A DNA stretch of 14,462 nucleotides from Ruminococcus sp. UBA4383 (GTDB lineage: Bacteria > Bacillota > Clostridia > Oscillospirales > Ruminococcaceae), in the NCBI GenBank assembly GCA_002389995.1, contig DGRR01000138.1:5704-20165 (forward strand). Reading direction: 5' to 3'. Below the pieces are notes generated by a model. The model did no database searches and was not told where the DNA came from. It saw only the letters and a list, made by a program, of their open reading frames with translations. The position numbers were made by a program, and so were the translations under genes. This document shows positions 1-6,384 of this stretch, in pieces. Position 1 is the first letter of the stretch. The number at the start of each line of letters is the position of its first letter.

Positions 1-87
1 TGCGCCTGCGGTGTATCCGTTATTGGCGTTCTGGTTTGCGCCTGCGGTGTATCCGTTATTGGCGTTCTGGTTTGCACCTGCGGTATA
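1..87 (-). repeat. 36-bp in-frame tandem repeat in SGNH hydrolase C-terminus
   Basis: Two identical 36-bp units (1-36 and 37-72) are followed by a diverged partial third (73-87). They encode the 12-residue unit TAGANQNANNGY on the minus strand. The array continues past the window edge, so the total copy number is unknown. It is a low-complexity, Asn/Gln/Gly-rich tail, perhaps a spacer or wall-spanning region. Confidence 0.9.
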
Positions 88-1041
88 CTGTGAAGTCTGT
101 GAATTTGACTCACACTTTTTAATCTGCTGCATTGCGGAAGTATCATCAAGGAAATTATAGAGAGCTTTGAGGAGTATGCCATAAGTATCAGGATCAAGAT
201 GTATTCCGTCACCTGAAATATCGGACGGGAGATTTAATGTATTCGGTTCTGCAACTGCATAGTATGCATCAAAGAAATAAACCTGCGGAGAGTTCATACT
301 TTCAACCATTTCATAGAGAGCCTGATTATATGTTCTTATAACAGCGTTGTCTATATAGTCACATTCTGCGGTAACAGGAGTTATAGCTGCAACGACAATT
401 GTAACATCGGGAATACCTGCGAGAAGCTGTTCAACTCTCTGTTTATAAGCCTTTGTAAAGCTTTCGGTATCACCGCCTGCTATATCATTCATTCCGAGTG
501 ACATATATATGAGGGAGGGATTTACATAGACAGCCGCATCTACAAGACCCATTTCGCCTGCGCCCTTGTCGATTGTGAAGTTGTCGAAATTCCATATTGA
601 AACGCTTTCCATAGCGAAATTATTATAATCATATATATAGCCGTATGCATCAAATCCATAAGCTATTGAATCGCCTATTACGGAGATTCTTTCGCCGTAA
701 AATTCTGCATTGGGGGAATATTTATTCAGATATTCGGGTTTGAAAGAAGCAGTTATTCTGCCAACGGAATTATTTTCTGTTGTAGTAGTTTCCATTTCGG
801 AGACTGCCTGTGTTTCAGCGGCAGTTTCTTCCTGAACCTGAGCTTCCTCCTGTGGCTGGGTAGTTACTGCCTGAGCGTTATCATCGGGAGCGGGTTCATT
901 TTTTGCTGTTTCGCTGCTTTCTGTGGTGTTTTCGGTCTGAGCGGATTTATTATTGTTTGTGAATATGAGTGCAGGTACGATTATAATGGCTGAAAAAATC
1001 AGTATTACCAGACACATAAACGGATTTATTTTACTTTTCAT
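1..1041 (-). CDS. Membrane-anchored SGNH/GDSL-family hydrolase, C-terminus cut by window edge
   Basis: This reading frame is open from an ATG at 1041 to the left edge (347 codons), so the stop lies outside the window. AGGAGG at 1051-1056 sets the start. Residues 8-27 form one hydrophobic segment, a signal anchor or signal peptide, followed by a T/E/Q-rich linker to about residue 100. The SGNH hydrolase domain spans about 115-295: GDS with nucleophile Ser125, the GMND block with Asn185, and DGIHLD with Asp278 and His281. The catalytic set therefore looks intact. The family removes acyl or acetyl esters from lipids or carbohydrates outside the cell; the substrate cannot be told. The tail is a repeat of TAGANQNANNGY units. 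It starts 17 nt after the cardiolipin synthase stop, so it is the third gene of that operon. The fold is confident, the role in the envelope is inferred. Confidence 0.85.
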   Translation of the reverse strand, partial: MKSKINPFMCLVILIFSAIIIVPALIFTNNNKSAQTENTTESSETAKNEPAPDDNAQAVTTQPQEEAQVQEETAAETQAVSEMETTTTENNSVGRITASFKPEYLNKYSPNAEFYGERISVIGDSIAYGFDAYGYIYDYNNFAMESVSIWNFDNFTIDKGAGEMGLVDAAVYVNPSLIYMSLGMNDIAGGDTESFTKAYKQRVEQLLAGIPDVTIVVAAITPVTAECDYIDNAVIRTYNQALYEMVESMNSPQVYFFDAYYAVAEPNTLNLPSDISGDGIHLDPDTYGILLKALYNFLDDTSAMQQIKKCESNSQTSQYTAGANQNANNGYTAGANQNANNGYTAGA

Positions 1042-1057
1042 TTTTTTTGTCCTCCTG

Positions 1058-2626
1058 TTACATAAGCGGTGCAAAGGGTTTAAGAATACTGCCCGCAACC
1101 TTATAGAATAATTTTTCGTTTTTTATTGAATTTTCGTCTACTTTTCTGCATTTTTTCAATGTTTCGCAGAAATCTTTTTCGACAGAGGGAATACATTCCG
1201 TATCATACATATAAGCGGCACATTCAAAGTGGTGGTAGAGACTGCGGTAATCGAGATTTATCGAGCCTACGACAGCTTTTATATCGTCGCTTACAAAAAT
1301 TTTTGAATGTACGAATCCCGGGGTATACTCATAAATCTGCACACCAGCCTTTACAAGTGATTTATAATGTGTTTTTGCGAGGGAATATGCGGCTTTTTTA
1401 TCGGGAATACCGGGGAGAATTATTTTGACATCTATGCCTCTTTTAGCTGTAAATTCGAGGGCATTTTCAACTTCACCGTCAAGTATGAGGTATGGAGTCA
1501 TGATATGGACATAATTTTTTGCATGATAGAGGATATCAATATATACATTTTCCCCGACTTTTTCACCGTCAAGCGGACAGTCTCCATAGGGCATGACATA
1601 GCCTTTTGCATCAGGTATTTTTTCTGAATGATTTACGAGCCATTCGTCCCATTGCGGTTCATGTTCGGATATATTCCACATTTGCAGAAACATCAGTGTA
1701 AAGCTGTTGACGGCATCTCCTCTCAGCATAACTGCGGCATCTTTCCAGTGACCGAAACGTTCTCTTCTGTTGATATATTCATCGGCGAGGTTTACACCGC
1801 CTGTAAAAGCGACTTTTCCGTCAATGACAAGAATTTTTCTGTGGTCTCTGTAATTGTAGTAAGTTGATATAAGCGGTCTGATAGGGGAGAAAGCCTTGCA
1901 TTTTATTCCGAGTTTCCGGACTCTGTGCGAATAATTATAGGAAAGGCTTGACATTTCGCACATACCGTCATACATCACACGGATTTCAACGCCCTGCTGG
2001 GCTTTTTTCTTTAATATTTTAAGTATATTCGTCCACATTTCGCCTTCATCTATGATGAAATATTCCATGAAGATAAATTTTTCGGCTTTTTCGAGTTCTT
2101 TCAGCATTACGGCATATTTTCCCTCACCGCATGAGAAGTATTCCGTTGAAGTATTGTCGTATATAGGGTAACAGCCTGTGATATTCACATATCTGCACAA
2201 ATCGTCCGTACCTGATGATATCAGTTCGGGCTGAGATATAACTTCCTGATTCTGTGGAATTTTTTCATGTGTTTCATTGACGAGGTGTATGAACCTCTGT
2301 CTTATGAATCCGTGACCCATGTCTGCCCTTGTAAACCACAGCAGAAATGTACCGGGAATCGGAAATATTGTTATCATTATAAGCCATGTCAGTTTTGCAG
2401 ATGAATCCATGCTGCAATTGAAAAGATAAAATATCATTCCGACTTCAAATACAAGCTGAAAAGCCGTGAAATACGGCACAAGAGTCATAATCTGTTCATA
2501 AAGCATGACGAACAGCCCAATCTGTACGGTAAGAAGTATGAATACAATGAAAAAACGGCTGAAAACAAGTCGGAGTATACCTTTTGGTTTTCGTGGTTGA
2601 AGTTTTATGATTTCATTATCCTGCAT
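1058..2626 (-). CDS. cls: Cardiolipin synthase (phospholipase D superfamily)
   Basis: The 522-residue product matches the usual length of bacterial Cls (about 480-520). Hydrophobic segments near residues 22-42, 50-70 and 79-98 anchor it in the membrane. Two HKD motifs follow: His262-Lys264-Asp269 with a downstream GGVN, and His440-Lys442-Asp447 with a downstream GSINLD. These form the phospholipase D active site that joins two phosphatidylglycerols into cardiolipin plus glycerol. Two intact HKD motifs with an N-terminal membrane region point to cardiolipin synthase rather than a nuclease or secreted PLD. GGAGGA at 2631-2636 precedes the ATG. The gap to the upstream exporter gene is 11 nt and the gap to the downstream SGNH gene is 16 nt, so all three are probably cotranscribed. 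Nothing looks broken. Family assignment is firm; I did not see evidence for an alternative acceptor alcohol. Confidence 0.95.
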   Translation of the reverse strand: MQDNEIIKLQPRKPKGILRLVFSRFFIVFILLTVQIGLFVMLYEQIMTLVPYFTAFQLVFEVGMIFYLFNCSMDSSAKLTWLIMITIFPIPGTFLLWFTRADMGHGFIRQRFIHLVNETHEKIPQNQEVISQPELISSGTDDLCRYVNITGCYPIYDNTSTEYFSCGEGKYAVMLKELEKAEKFIFMEYFIIDEGEMWTNILKILKKKAQQGVEIRVMYDGMCEMSSLSYNYSHRVRKLGIKCKAFSPIRPLISTYYNYRDHRKILVIDGKVAFTGGVNLADEYINRRERFGHWKDAAVMLRGDAVNSFTLMFLQMWNISEHEPQWDEWLVNHSEKIPDAKGYVMPYGDCPLDGEKVGENVYIDILYHAKNYVHIMTPYLILDGEVENALEFTAKRGIDVKIILPGIPDKKAAYSLAKTHYKSLVKAGVQIYEYTPGFVHSKIFVSDDIKAVVGSINLDYRSLYHHFECAAYMYDTECIPSVEKDFCETLKKCRKVDENSIKNEKLFYKVAGSILKPFAPLM

Positions 2627-2637
2627 ATATTCCTCCG

Positions 2638-3963
2638 TCAGCTTGTTTTTCTGAAATTTTCATCTGTCAGTATTCTTGCAAATATAAGTCCGAGCGGAAT
2701 TGATACTGTTATGAGTATTGCCTTCATAAACCACATTTCAAACGAAGCTGAGTCATTGAGTCCCATATAGTATACTGCTTTGTACATGAACATTCCGGGA
2801 ACCATTATGACGATTGAGGGGACTGTTATTGTTATTCTTGGATAGCCTATATATTTTTTTATTGCCGAGGCGAGAAGTCCTGCGGTGAGTGCGCCTATAA
2901 ATGCCGCTGTTGCAGCGTGTATTCCTGCGAAATCAATGAGTTCAAGCCTTAAAGTATTGGCTATCATACCGATAAGACCTGCGGTAACAGCCATTTTTCT
3001 CTTGCTGTTGTAAAGAAATGAGAATCCGTAAACTCCGCAGAAGCTTGCAATCATTCTGAATACACCCCTGAGAACGGGATTTATACTTATTTCTTCAAAA
3101 TCCTGCGGGTGGAAATCAATGACAAGAGATGTCACCCAGCCCGTAAGCGTTGCCATTACTATTATAAGTATTGCATATGCCAGCCTTTCAAGTCCCGACC
3201 GCATATCAAGCTTTGCTATGTCAAGCACTCCCGTAACAAGCGGAAATCCCGGAATTACAAAGAGCATTGAACATATATATCCTGCCTGATGCGAATGTGC
3301 GATTCCCAGCATCATTTCCGCAAGCTTGAAAAGGAGTGCATATGTACAGCAGGCTGATGCAACTCCTGCGGTTACATTTGCAAGGAGTGTTATGTGGCGT
3401 TCGATAAATTTTTTTCTTACAAACTGTCCGACACCTGCACCGAAAAATGCGAGAATCATCTCGATTATTCCTCCGCCGAGAAGAAATGTAAATCCTCCGC
3501 AGGCAAGTGCAGATGCAAGTGCAAGATTATATGCCTTGTAATTGTGAGGCATGGCATCGAATTTGTCAAGTATCCTGTGAAACTGTGTTATGGAATATTT
3601 TTCCACTCTTTCATGAAAACCGTCCGCAAACATTTCAAGTTCATTGAGTTTGTCGGTATTTATTCCCGTTGTACTCAGTGCAAGGGCATTTGTATAGGTC
3701 TGTCCGTTTTCCGTACAGGTATATTCAAGGGAAAGAAGTCCTATATCTGCGTTGCAGACTATGTTCAGGGAACGTGCGATTTTATTCATTGAAGCACGCA
3801 CTCTCCATGCGCCCGTCCCGACTGAAAGCATCATAAATCCCACTCGCCCGACAAGAGATGCCTTTTCCTGCAAAGAGGCACTGACAGCAGGCTCATGAGA
3901 ATCATTACTGACGATATCGTTCCATTGAATTGCCATGTGTTGTTTTCTGAAATTACTCATCAT
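2638..3963 (-). CDS. ThrE-type threonine/serine exporter family protein (fused two-domain form)
   Basis: This is a 441-residue polytopic membrane protein. Residues about 31-275 resemble the N-terminal ThrE/YjjP domain: a soluble start with TGAWRVRASMNKIAR, then helices from about 145, including GGGIIEMILAFFGAGVG and the IPGFPLV loop. Residues about 285-435 resemble the C-terminal ThrE/YjjB domain, including GYPRITITVP and the MVPGMFMYKA loop. Characterised members export threonine and serine; the substrate here is unproven. Both halves sit in one chain as in corynebacterial ThrE, whereas other bacteria use a split pair. Start choice is unsettled: GGAG at 3967-3970 lies only 3 nt from the ATG at 3963 but 6 nt from the adjacent ATG at 3960, so the second Met is the more likely start. 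It is the first gene of the operon with cls and the SGNH hydrolase. Confidence 0.85.
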   Translation of the reverse strand: MMSNFRKQHMAIQWNDIVSNDSHEPAVSASLQEKASLVGRVGFMMLSVGTGAWRVRASMNKIARSLNIVCNADIGLLSLEYTCTENGQTYTNALALSTTGINTDKLNELEMFADGFHERVEKYSITQFHRILDKFDAMPHNYKAYNLALASALACGGFTFLLGGGIIEMILAFFGAGVGQFVRKKFIERHITLLANVTAGVASACCTYALLFKLAEMMLGIAHSHQAGYICSMLFVIPGFPLVTGVLDIAKLDMRSGLERLAYAILIIVMATLTGWVTSLVIDFHPQDFEEISINPVLRGVFRMIASFCGVYGFSFLYNSKRKMAVTAGLIGMIANTLRLELIDFAGIHAATAAFIGALTAGLLASAIKKYIGYPRITITVPSIVIMVPGMFMYKAVYYMGLNDSASFEMWFMKAILITVSIPLGLIFARILTDENFRKTS

Positions 3964-3983
3964 ATTCTCCTTTGAATTTTTTG

Positions 3984-4010
3984 TCCGTATTCAATTGTAT
4001 CACATACGGA
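3984..4010. promoter_or_regulatory. Inverted repeat over the operon A -10 element, candidate operator
   Basis: The arms TCCGTAT (3984-3990) and ATACGGA (4004-4010) are perfect inverted repeats separated by 13 nt. They bracket the -10 hexamer of the proposed promoter. A dimeric repressor bound here would block polymerase; that function is inferred from position only. Confidence 0.4.
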
Positions 4011-4022
4011 AATAAAATGCAA
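3994..4022 (-). promoter_or_regulatory. Candidate promoter of the exporter-cls-SGNH operon
   Basis: On the minus strand, TACAAT (3994-3999) is preceded by TGA, giving an extended -10 (TGnTACAAT). Seventeen bases upstream lies TTGCAT (4017-4022), a poor -35 that keeps only the TTG. The promoter would start transcription about 25 nt before the exporter ATG, a short leader with room for the RBS. Confidence 0.6.
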
Positions 4023-4251
4023 TATGCCTTTTATTATTTTTTAGAATTTAATTTTTTTAATAAGACAAATATTATTTCTTTTCTTATATTCTTAAATTTT
4101 TTATTAAAATGTTTTTAAGCTTTACTAAACATTATCGATTTTTGCCTTAAATTCGTGTTTTTTGTATATAAACTATAAAAAAATTCAAAAACCACAAACA
4201 AAATTCTACGCATATAAGCCTTTTTTATGATTCGTTTTTTTTTAAAAGCAC
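4023..4251. other. AT-rich intergenic stretch without a recognised gene
   Basis: Between the divergent promoters of the exporter operon and the small membrane protein gene lies very AT-rich DNA with many A and T runs. I see no open frame with an RBS, no convincing hairpin terminator and no RNA gene. The A/T tracts may act as UP elements or bend the DNA. Confidence 0.5.
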
Positions 4252-4280
4252 TTGATATTTATTGAAAAGTATGTTATAAT
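4252..4280 (+). promoter_or_regulatory. Strong promoter of the small membrane protein gene
   Basis: TTGATA (4252-4257), a 17-nt spacer and TATAAT (4275-4280) preceded by TGT form a near-consensus housekeeping-sigma promoter with extended -10. Transcription should start near 4287 and leave a leader of about 95 nt. That leader holds a weak TTGTAA/TTACAA inverted repeat, but I recognise no riboswitch in it. Confidence 0.8.
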
Positions 4281-4381
4281 TACAAATGATGATAGGATTT
4301 TGCGTGTTGTAATTTCTGTTATGGGTTATATTTACAATCTACATGGTGTGAAATCATAAAAAATAGTGAAGGAGTTTTTTT

Positions 4382-4909
4382 ATGACATATTTACTTAACG
4401 ATATTCAGGACGCTGTTGACAGAAAGTTTTTGGTAACGAAAACTCTGCCCAGACAAGCTGAGGCAGGCACAGTCGTACATATTATGGGTACTGAACAGAA
4501 TAGCGGCGGAATTACTGTAAATTATCGTGTTACTTCTACGAAGCAGGATTTTTCAACAAAGTTTGAAAGTATCAAGGATTTCTGCAAATGGGCAAGACCC
4601 GATTCTTTTATCGCCCGTTATTCCGAAAATCTCTCCCTTAAAGACGTACAGCAGTATATCAAGGTGAAAAACAGGTCATTTATAAATTTCTGCCTGCCTA
4701 TAATACTCGTTGCTGTCGCTATAATATGGGCGGTGTGTCTTATAGCTATACCGACAAAATGGGTCGGCATAGTTATCGCAGCTTGCATGACAGTTCTCAT
4801 TTCCTTCCTCGTATGGACTTTCTTTAAAACTTCAAAGACTAAGTTTATGACAAGACTTTACGGTAAGATAAGTTCAAACTGGGCGGGCGGAAGTATCGTC
4901 ATAAAGTAA
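4382..4909 (+). CDS. Small two-helix membrane protein of unknown function
   Basis: I do not recognise this 175-residue protein. The first 100 residues are soluble and mixed in charge, with a likely beta-rich part (about 28-52, including GTVVHIMG and GGITVNYRV) and a helical part (about 62-95). Two transmembrane helices follow at about 101-122 and 126-148, joined by a very short loop (PTKW), so both ends probably lie in the cytoplasm. The tail is basic and ends in GGSIVIK. The start is supported by GAAGGAG seven bases before the ATG. The gene stands alone: its own promoter, a 95-nt leader and a terminator right after the stop. It is convergent with the signalling operon downstream, with which it shares a terminator, but there is no direct evidence of a shared job. 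Confidence 0.85.
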   Translation: MTYLLNDIQDAVDRKFLVTKTLPRQAEAGTVVHIMGTEQNSGGITVNYRVTSTKQDFSTKFESIKDFCKWARPDSFIARYSENLSLKDVQQYIKVKNRSFINFCLPIILVAVAIIWAVCLIAIPTKWVGIVIAACMTVLISFLVWTFFKTSKTKFMTRLYGKISSNWAGGSIVIK

Positions 4910-4923
4910 TGCATATGCATTTC

Positions 4924-4950
4924 AACTGCCGTATTGGGTGCGGCAGTTTT
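4924..4950 (+). terminator. Hairpin after the small membrane protein gene
   Basis: AACTGCCG (4924-4931) pairs with CGGCAGTT (4941-4948) around a 9-nt loop, and the T run 4947-4950 follows. It is a plausible but weak intrinsic terminator because the T tract is short. A stronger hairpin lies just beyond. Confidence 0.6.
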
Positions 4951-4961
4951 GCTTTACAAAT

Positions 4962-4992
4962 AAAAACGGGACTTTTTACAGTCCCGTTTTTT
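4962..4992. terminator. Bidirectional intrinsic terminator between convergent genes
   Basis: A perfect 12-bp stem, 4962-4973 with 4980-4991 (core ACGGGACT / AGTCCCGT), has a 6-nt loop and A/T runs on both sides. On the plus strand it ends with six T. On the minus strand it ends with five T and starts three bases after the stop codon of the Q/N-rich gene. It can stop both the small membrane protein transcript and the five-gene operon. Confidence 0.9.
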
Positions 4993-4993
4993 A

Positions 4994-6322
4994 TTATAAT
5001 CCCATGTCTTTCATTTTCTTCTTGAAATCGGAATTTACCTTTGCAACTTTTTTCTGTTTCTTTGCATCTCTCATCATTTCATCAATGGAGGGAGCTTTTC
5101 CGCTCTGCATATTCTGAGCGACTTTGTTTGCATTGCTCTGAACCTGATTGAGAGTATTGCTGACAACATTCTGAGACTGAACAGGCTGTGCAGGAGCTTC
5201 ATTGTTTTCAGTTCCGTCACTCATATAGCTGTTGAGTCTTTTTCTGAAAGCGGAGGATTTTCCGCCTGAATTCATCATGCCCGAAACCATTACGGAATTT
5301 CTCTGATATTGTGTACTGTTCTGGTGGTACTGGCTGTTATTCTGACTGTACTGATTGCCGTTCTGTGGGTAATGACCTGAAACAACACCGTTGTAATATG
5401 TGCCGTTTACGGGCTGCTGAGGGTACTGAGGCTGATAGTAGCCGTTCATATAACCGCCCTGCTGCATTGGCTGCTGACCGTAGGGATTTATGGGCTGACC
5501 GTAGGGGTTCATCTGTGGCTGTTGCATATACTGTCCGTTCATGGGCTGCATATTCTGCTGACCGTAGGGATTTACAGGCTGACCATAGGGATTCATATTC
5601 TGTTGATACTGGCTGTTCATCTGGCTGTTTCCCATATTTGGCTGCTGATACATATAACCCGACTGCGGCTGCTGCTGATTATTGTTGTAATTAGGCATAT
5701 CGTTGAGTGAAACGGGAGTATTTGCAGCGGGAGCATCTGAGGGAGCTTCATAGAAGGGATTGCTTGTATCCTGAGTGACATCAGATACAAATTCCGCAGG
5801 GCTGCCGAGTGTCTGTACAGGCTGGTCAGCGGCTACGCTGTCGAAATCAAATCCCGAATTGAAGTCCGAACTGTCAAAATTATCCGCAAAAGGCGAGGGA
5901 ATATCCTCTGCGGGAGCGGACTGAGTTTCTTCTGCGCTGAAATTTTCCATATCCTGTGCAGCAATCATTTTATCATGTGATACAGCAATATTGCACTCAT
6001 AATTTGCATCGCTTGCACGGAAAAGGAGTTCAAGGCTTTCTTCATCGGGAATACATATGCTGTAATCTGAGAAAGAAACAGTTATCATATTTGAAGCTTC
6101 AAGTTTCTGTTCGGATATCATTGACATGATAGCATTATTTTCCGCACTTACTGTGAGAACGTCATTTTCTGTTACTCTTATACTGCTTATGCCTGTAAAA
6201 ATCTCGTTATCCTCCGTGAATATAAGGCAAAGAGCGGCATCATCGGAAATTGCATCTGGTCTTGCAGCCTTGACACGGTCAATCATAGATTTTGCAGTAT
6301 TATACATTGAATTTATTTCCAT
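4994..6322 (-). CDS. Degenerate cytidine-deaminase-like domain fused to a Q/N/P/Y-rich region
   Basis: This 442-residue protein is the last gene of the signalling operon. By eye, residues about 5-115 follow the cytidine deaminase fold: DDAALCLIF with EIFTGIS (VGAALL...IFTGVN), SAENNAI at 59-65 in place of CAExxAI, and PDEES at 92-96 in place of PCxxC, followed by an LELLFRAS helix. All three zinc cysteines would be lost (Ser59, Asp93, Ser96) while Glu61 remains, so catalysis is unlikely. Residues about 116-200 are acidic and Ser/Asp-rich. Residues about 205-345 are Gln/Asn/Pro/Tyr/Gly-rich with NPYGQ repeats, a prion-like composition. The tail is basic (AKKQKKVAKVNSDFKKKMKD). No signal peptide or membrane segment is seen. 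AAAGGAAGG lies 9 nt before the ATG, and the gene is 62 nt from the GGDEF gene upstream. It may be an adaptor or scaffold; the deaminase relation is my alignment by eye. Confidence 0.8.
   Translation of the reverse strand: MEINSMYNTAKSMIDRVKAARPDAISDDAALCLIFTEDNEIFTGISSIRVTENDVLTVSAENNAIMSMISEQKLEASNMITVSFSDYSICIPDEESLELLFRASDANYECNIAVSHDKMIAAQDMENFSAEETQSAPAEDIPSPFADNFDSSDFNSGFDFDSVAADQPVQTLGSPAEFVSDVTQDTSNPFYEAPSDAPAANTPVSLNDMPNYNNNQQQPQSGYMYQQPNMGNSQMNSQYQQNMNPYGQPVNPYGQQNMQPMNGQYMQQPQMNPYGQPINPYGQQPMQQGGYMNGYYQPQYPQQPVNGTYYNGVVSGHYPQNGNQYSQNNSQYHQNSTQYQRNSVMVSGMMNSGGKSSAFRKRLNSYMSDGTENNEAPAQPVQSQNVVSNTLNQVQSNANKVAQNMQSGKAPSIDEMMRDAKKQKKVAKVNSDFKKKMKDMGL
5471..5596 (-). repeat. 84-bp duplicated unit inside the Q/N-rich region
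   Basis: A 20-bp exact match (5471-5490 and 5555-5574), with similar bases continuing for about 42 bp from each start, recurs at an 84-bp offset in frame. It encodes two copies of MNPYGQP(V/I)NPYGQQ, 28 residues apart. This is an internal duplication within the low-complexity segment. Confidence 0.8.
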
Positions 6323-6350
6323 AAAATCTGACCTTCCTTTCGTATATTAT

Positions 6351-6380
6351 CCGCAGGAGAAAAACTCTCCTGCGGTTTTT
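6351..6380. other. Perfect intergenic hairpin with T run on the antisense side
   Basis: CCGCAGGAGA (6351-6360) pairs perfectly with TCTCCTGCGG (6366-6375) around a 5-nt loop. On the plus strand five T follow (6376-6380), the form of an intrinsic terminator. On the minus strand, in which the operon is read, the hairpin is followed by ATAATATACG and not by a U tract. It sits between the GGDEF stop and the next RBS. In the sense direction it is more likely a transcript-stabilising or processing element, and in the antisense direction a terminator. Confidence 0.75.
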
Positions 6381-6384
6381 AATT

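Noticed and set aside
1..87. CRISPR-like short repeats
   Set aside because: The units are contiguous 36-bp repeats without spacers, in frame inside an open coding region.
4287..4381. Riboswitch in the leader of the small membrane protein gene
   Set aside because: Only a weak 6-bp inverted repeat is visible and no known riboswitch core is recognised.
4908..4921. 14-bp palindrome AATGCATATGCATT at the stop codon of the small membrane protein
   Set aside because: It is short, AT-rich and overlaps the stop and the approach to a terminator. Nothing else supports a site.
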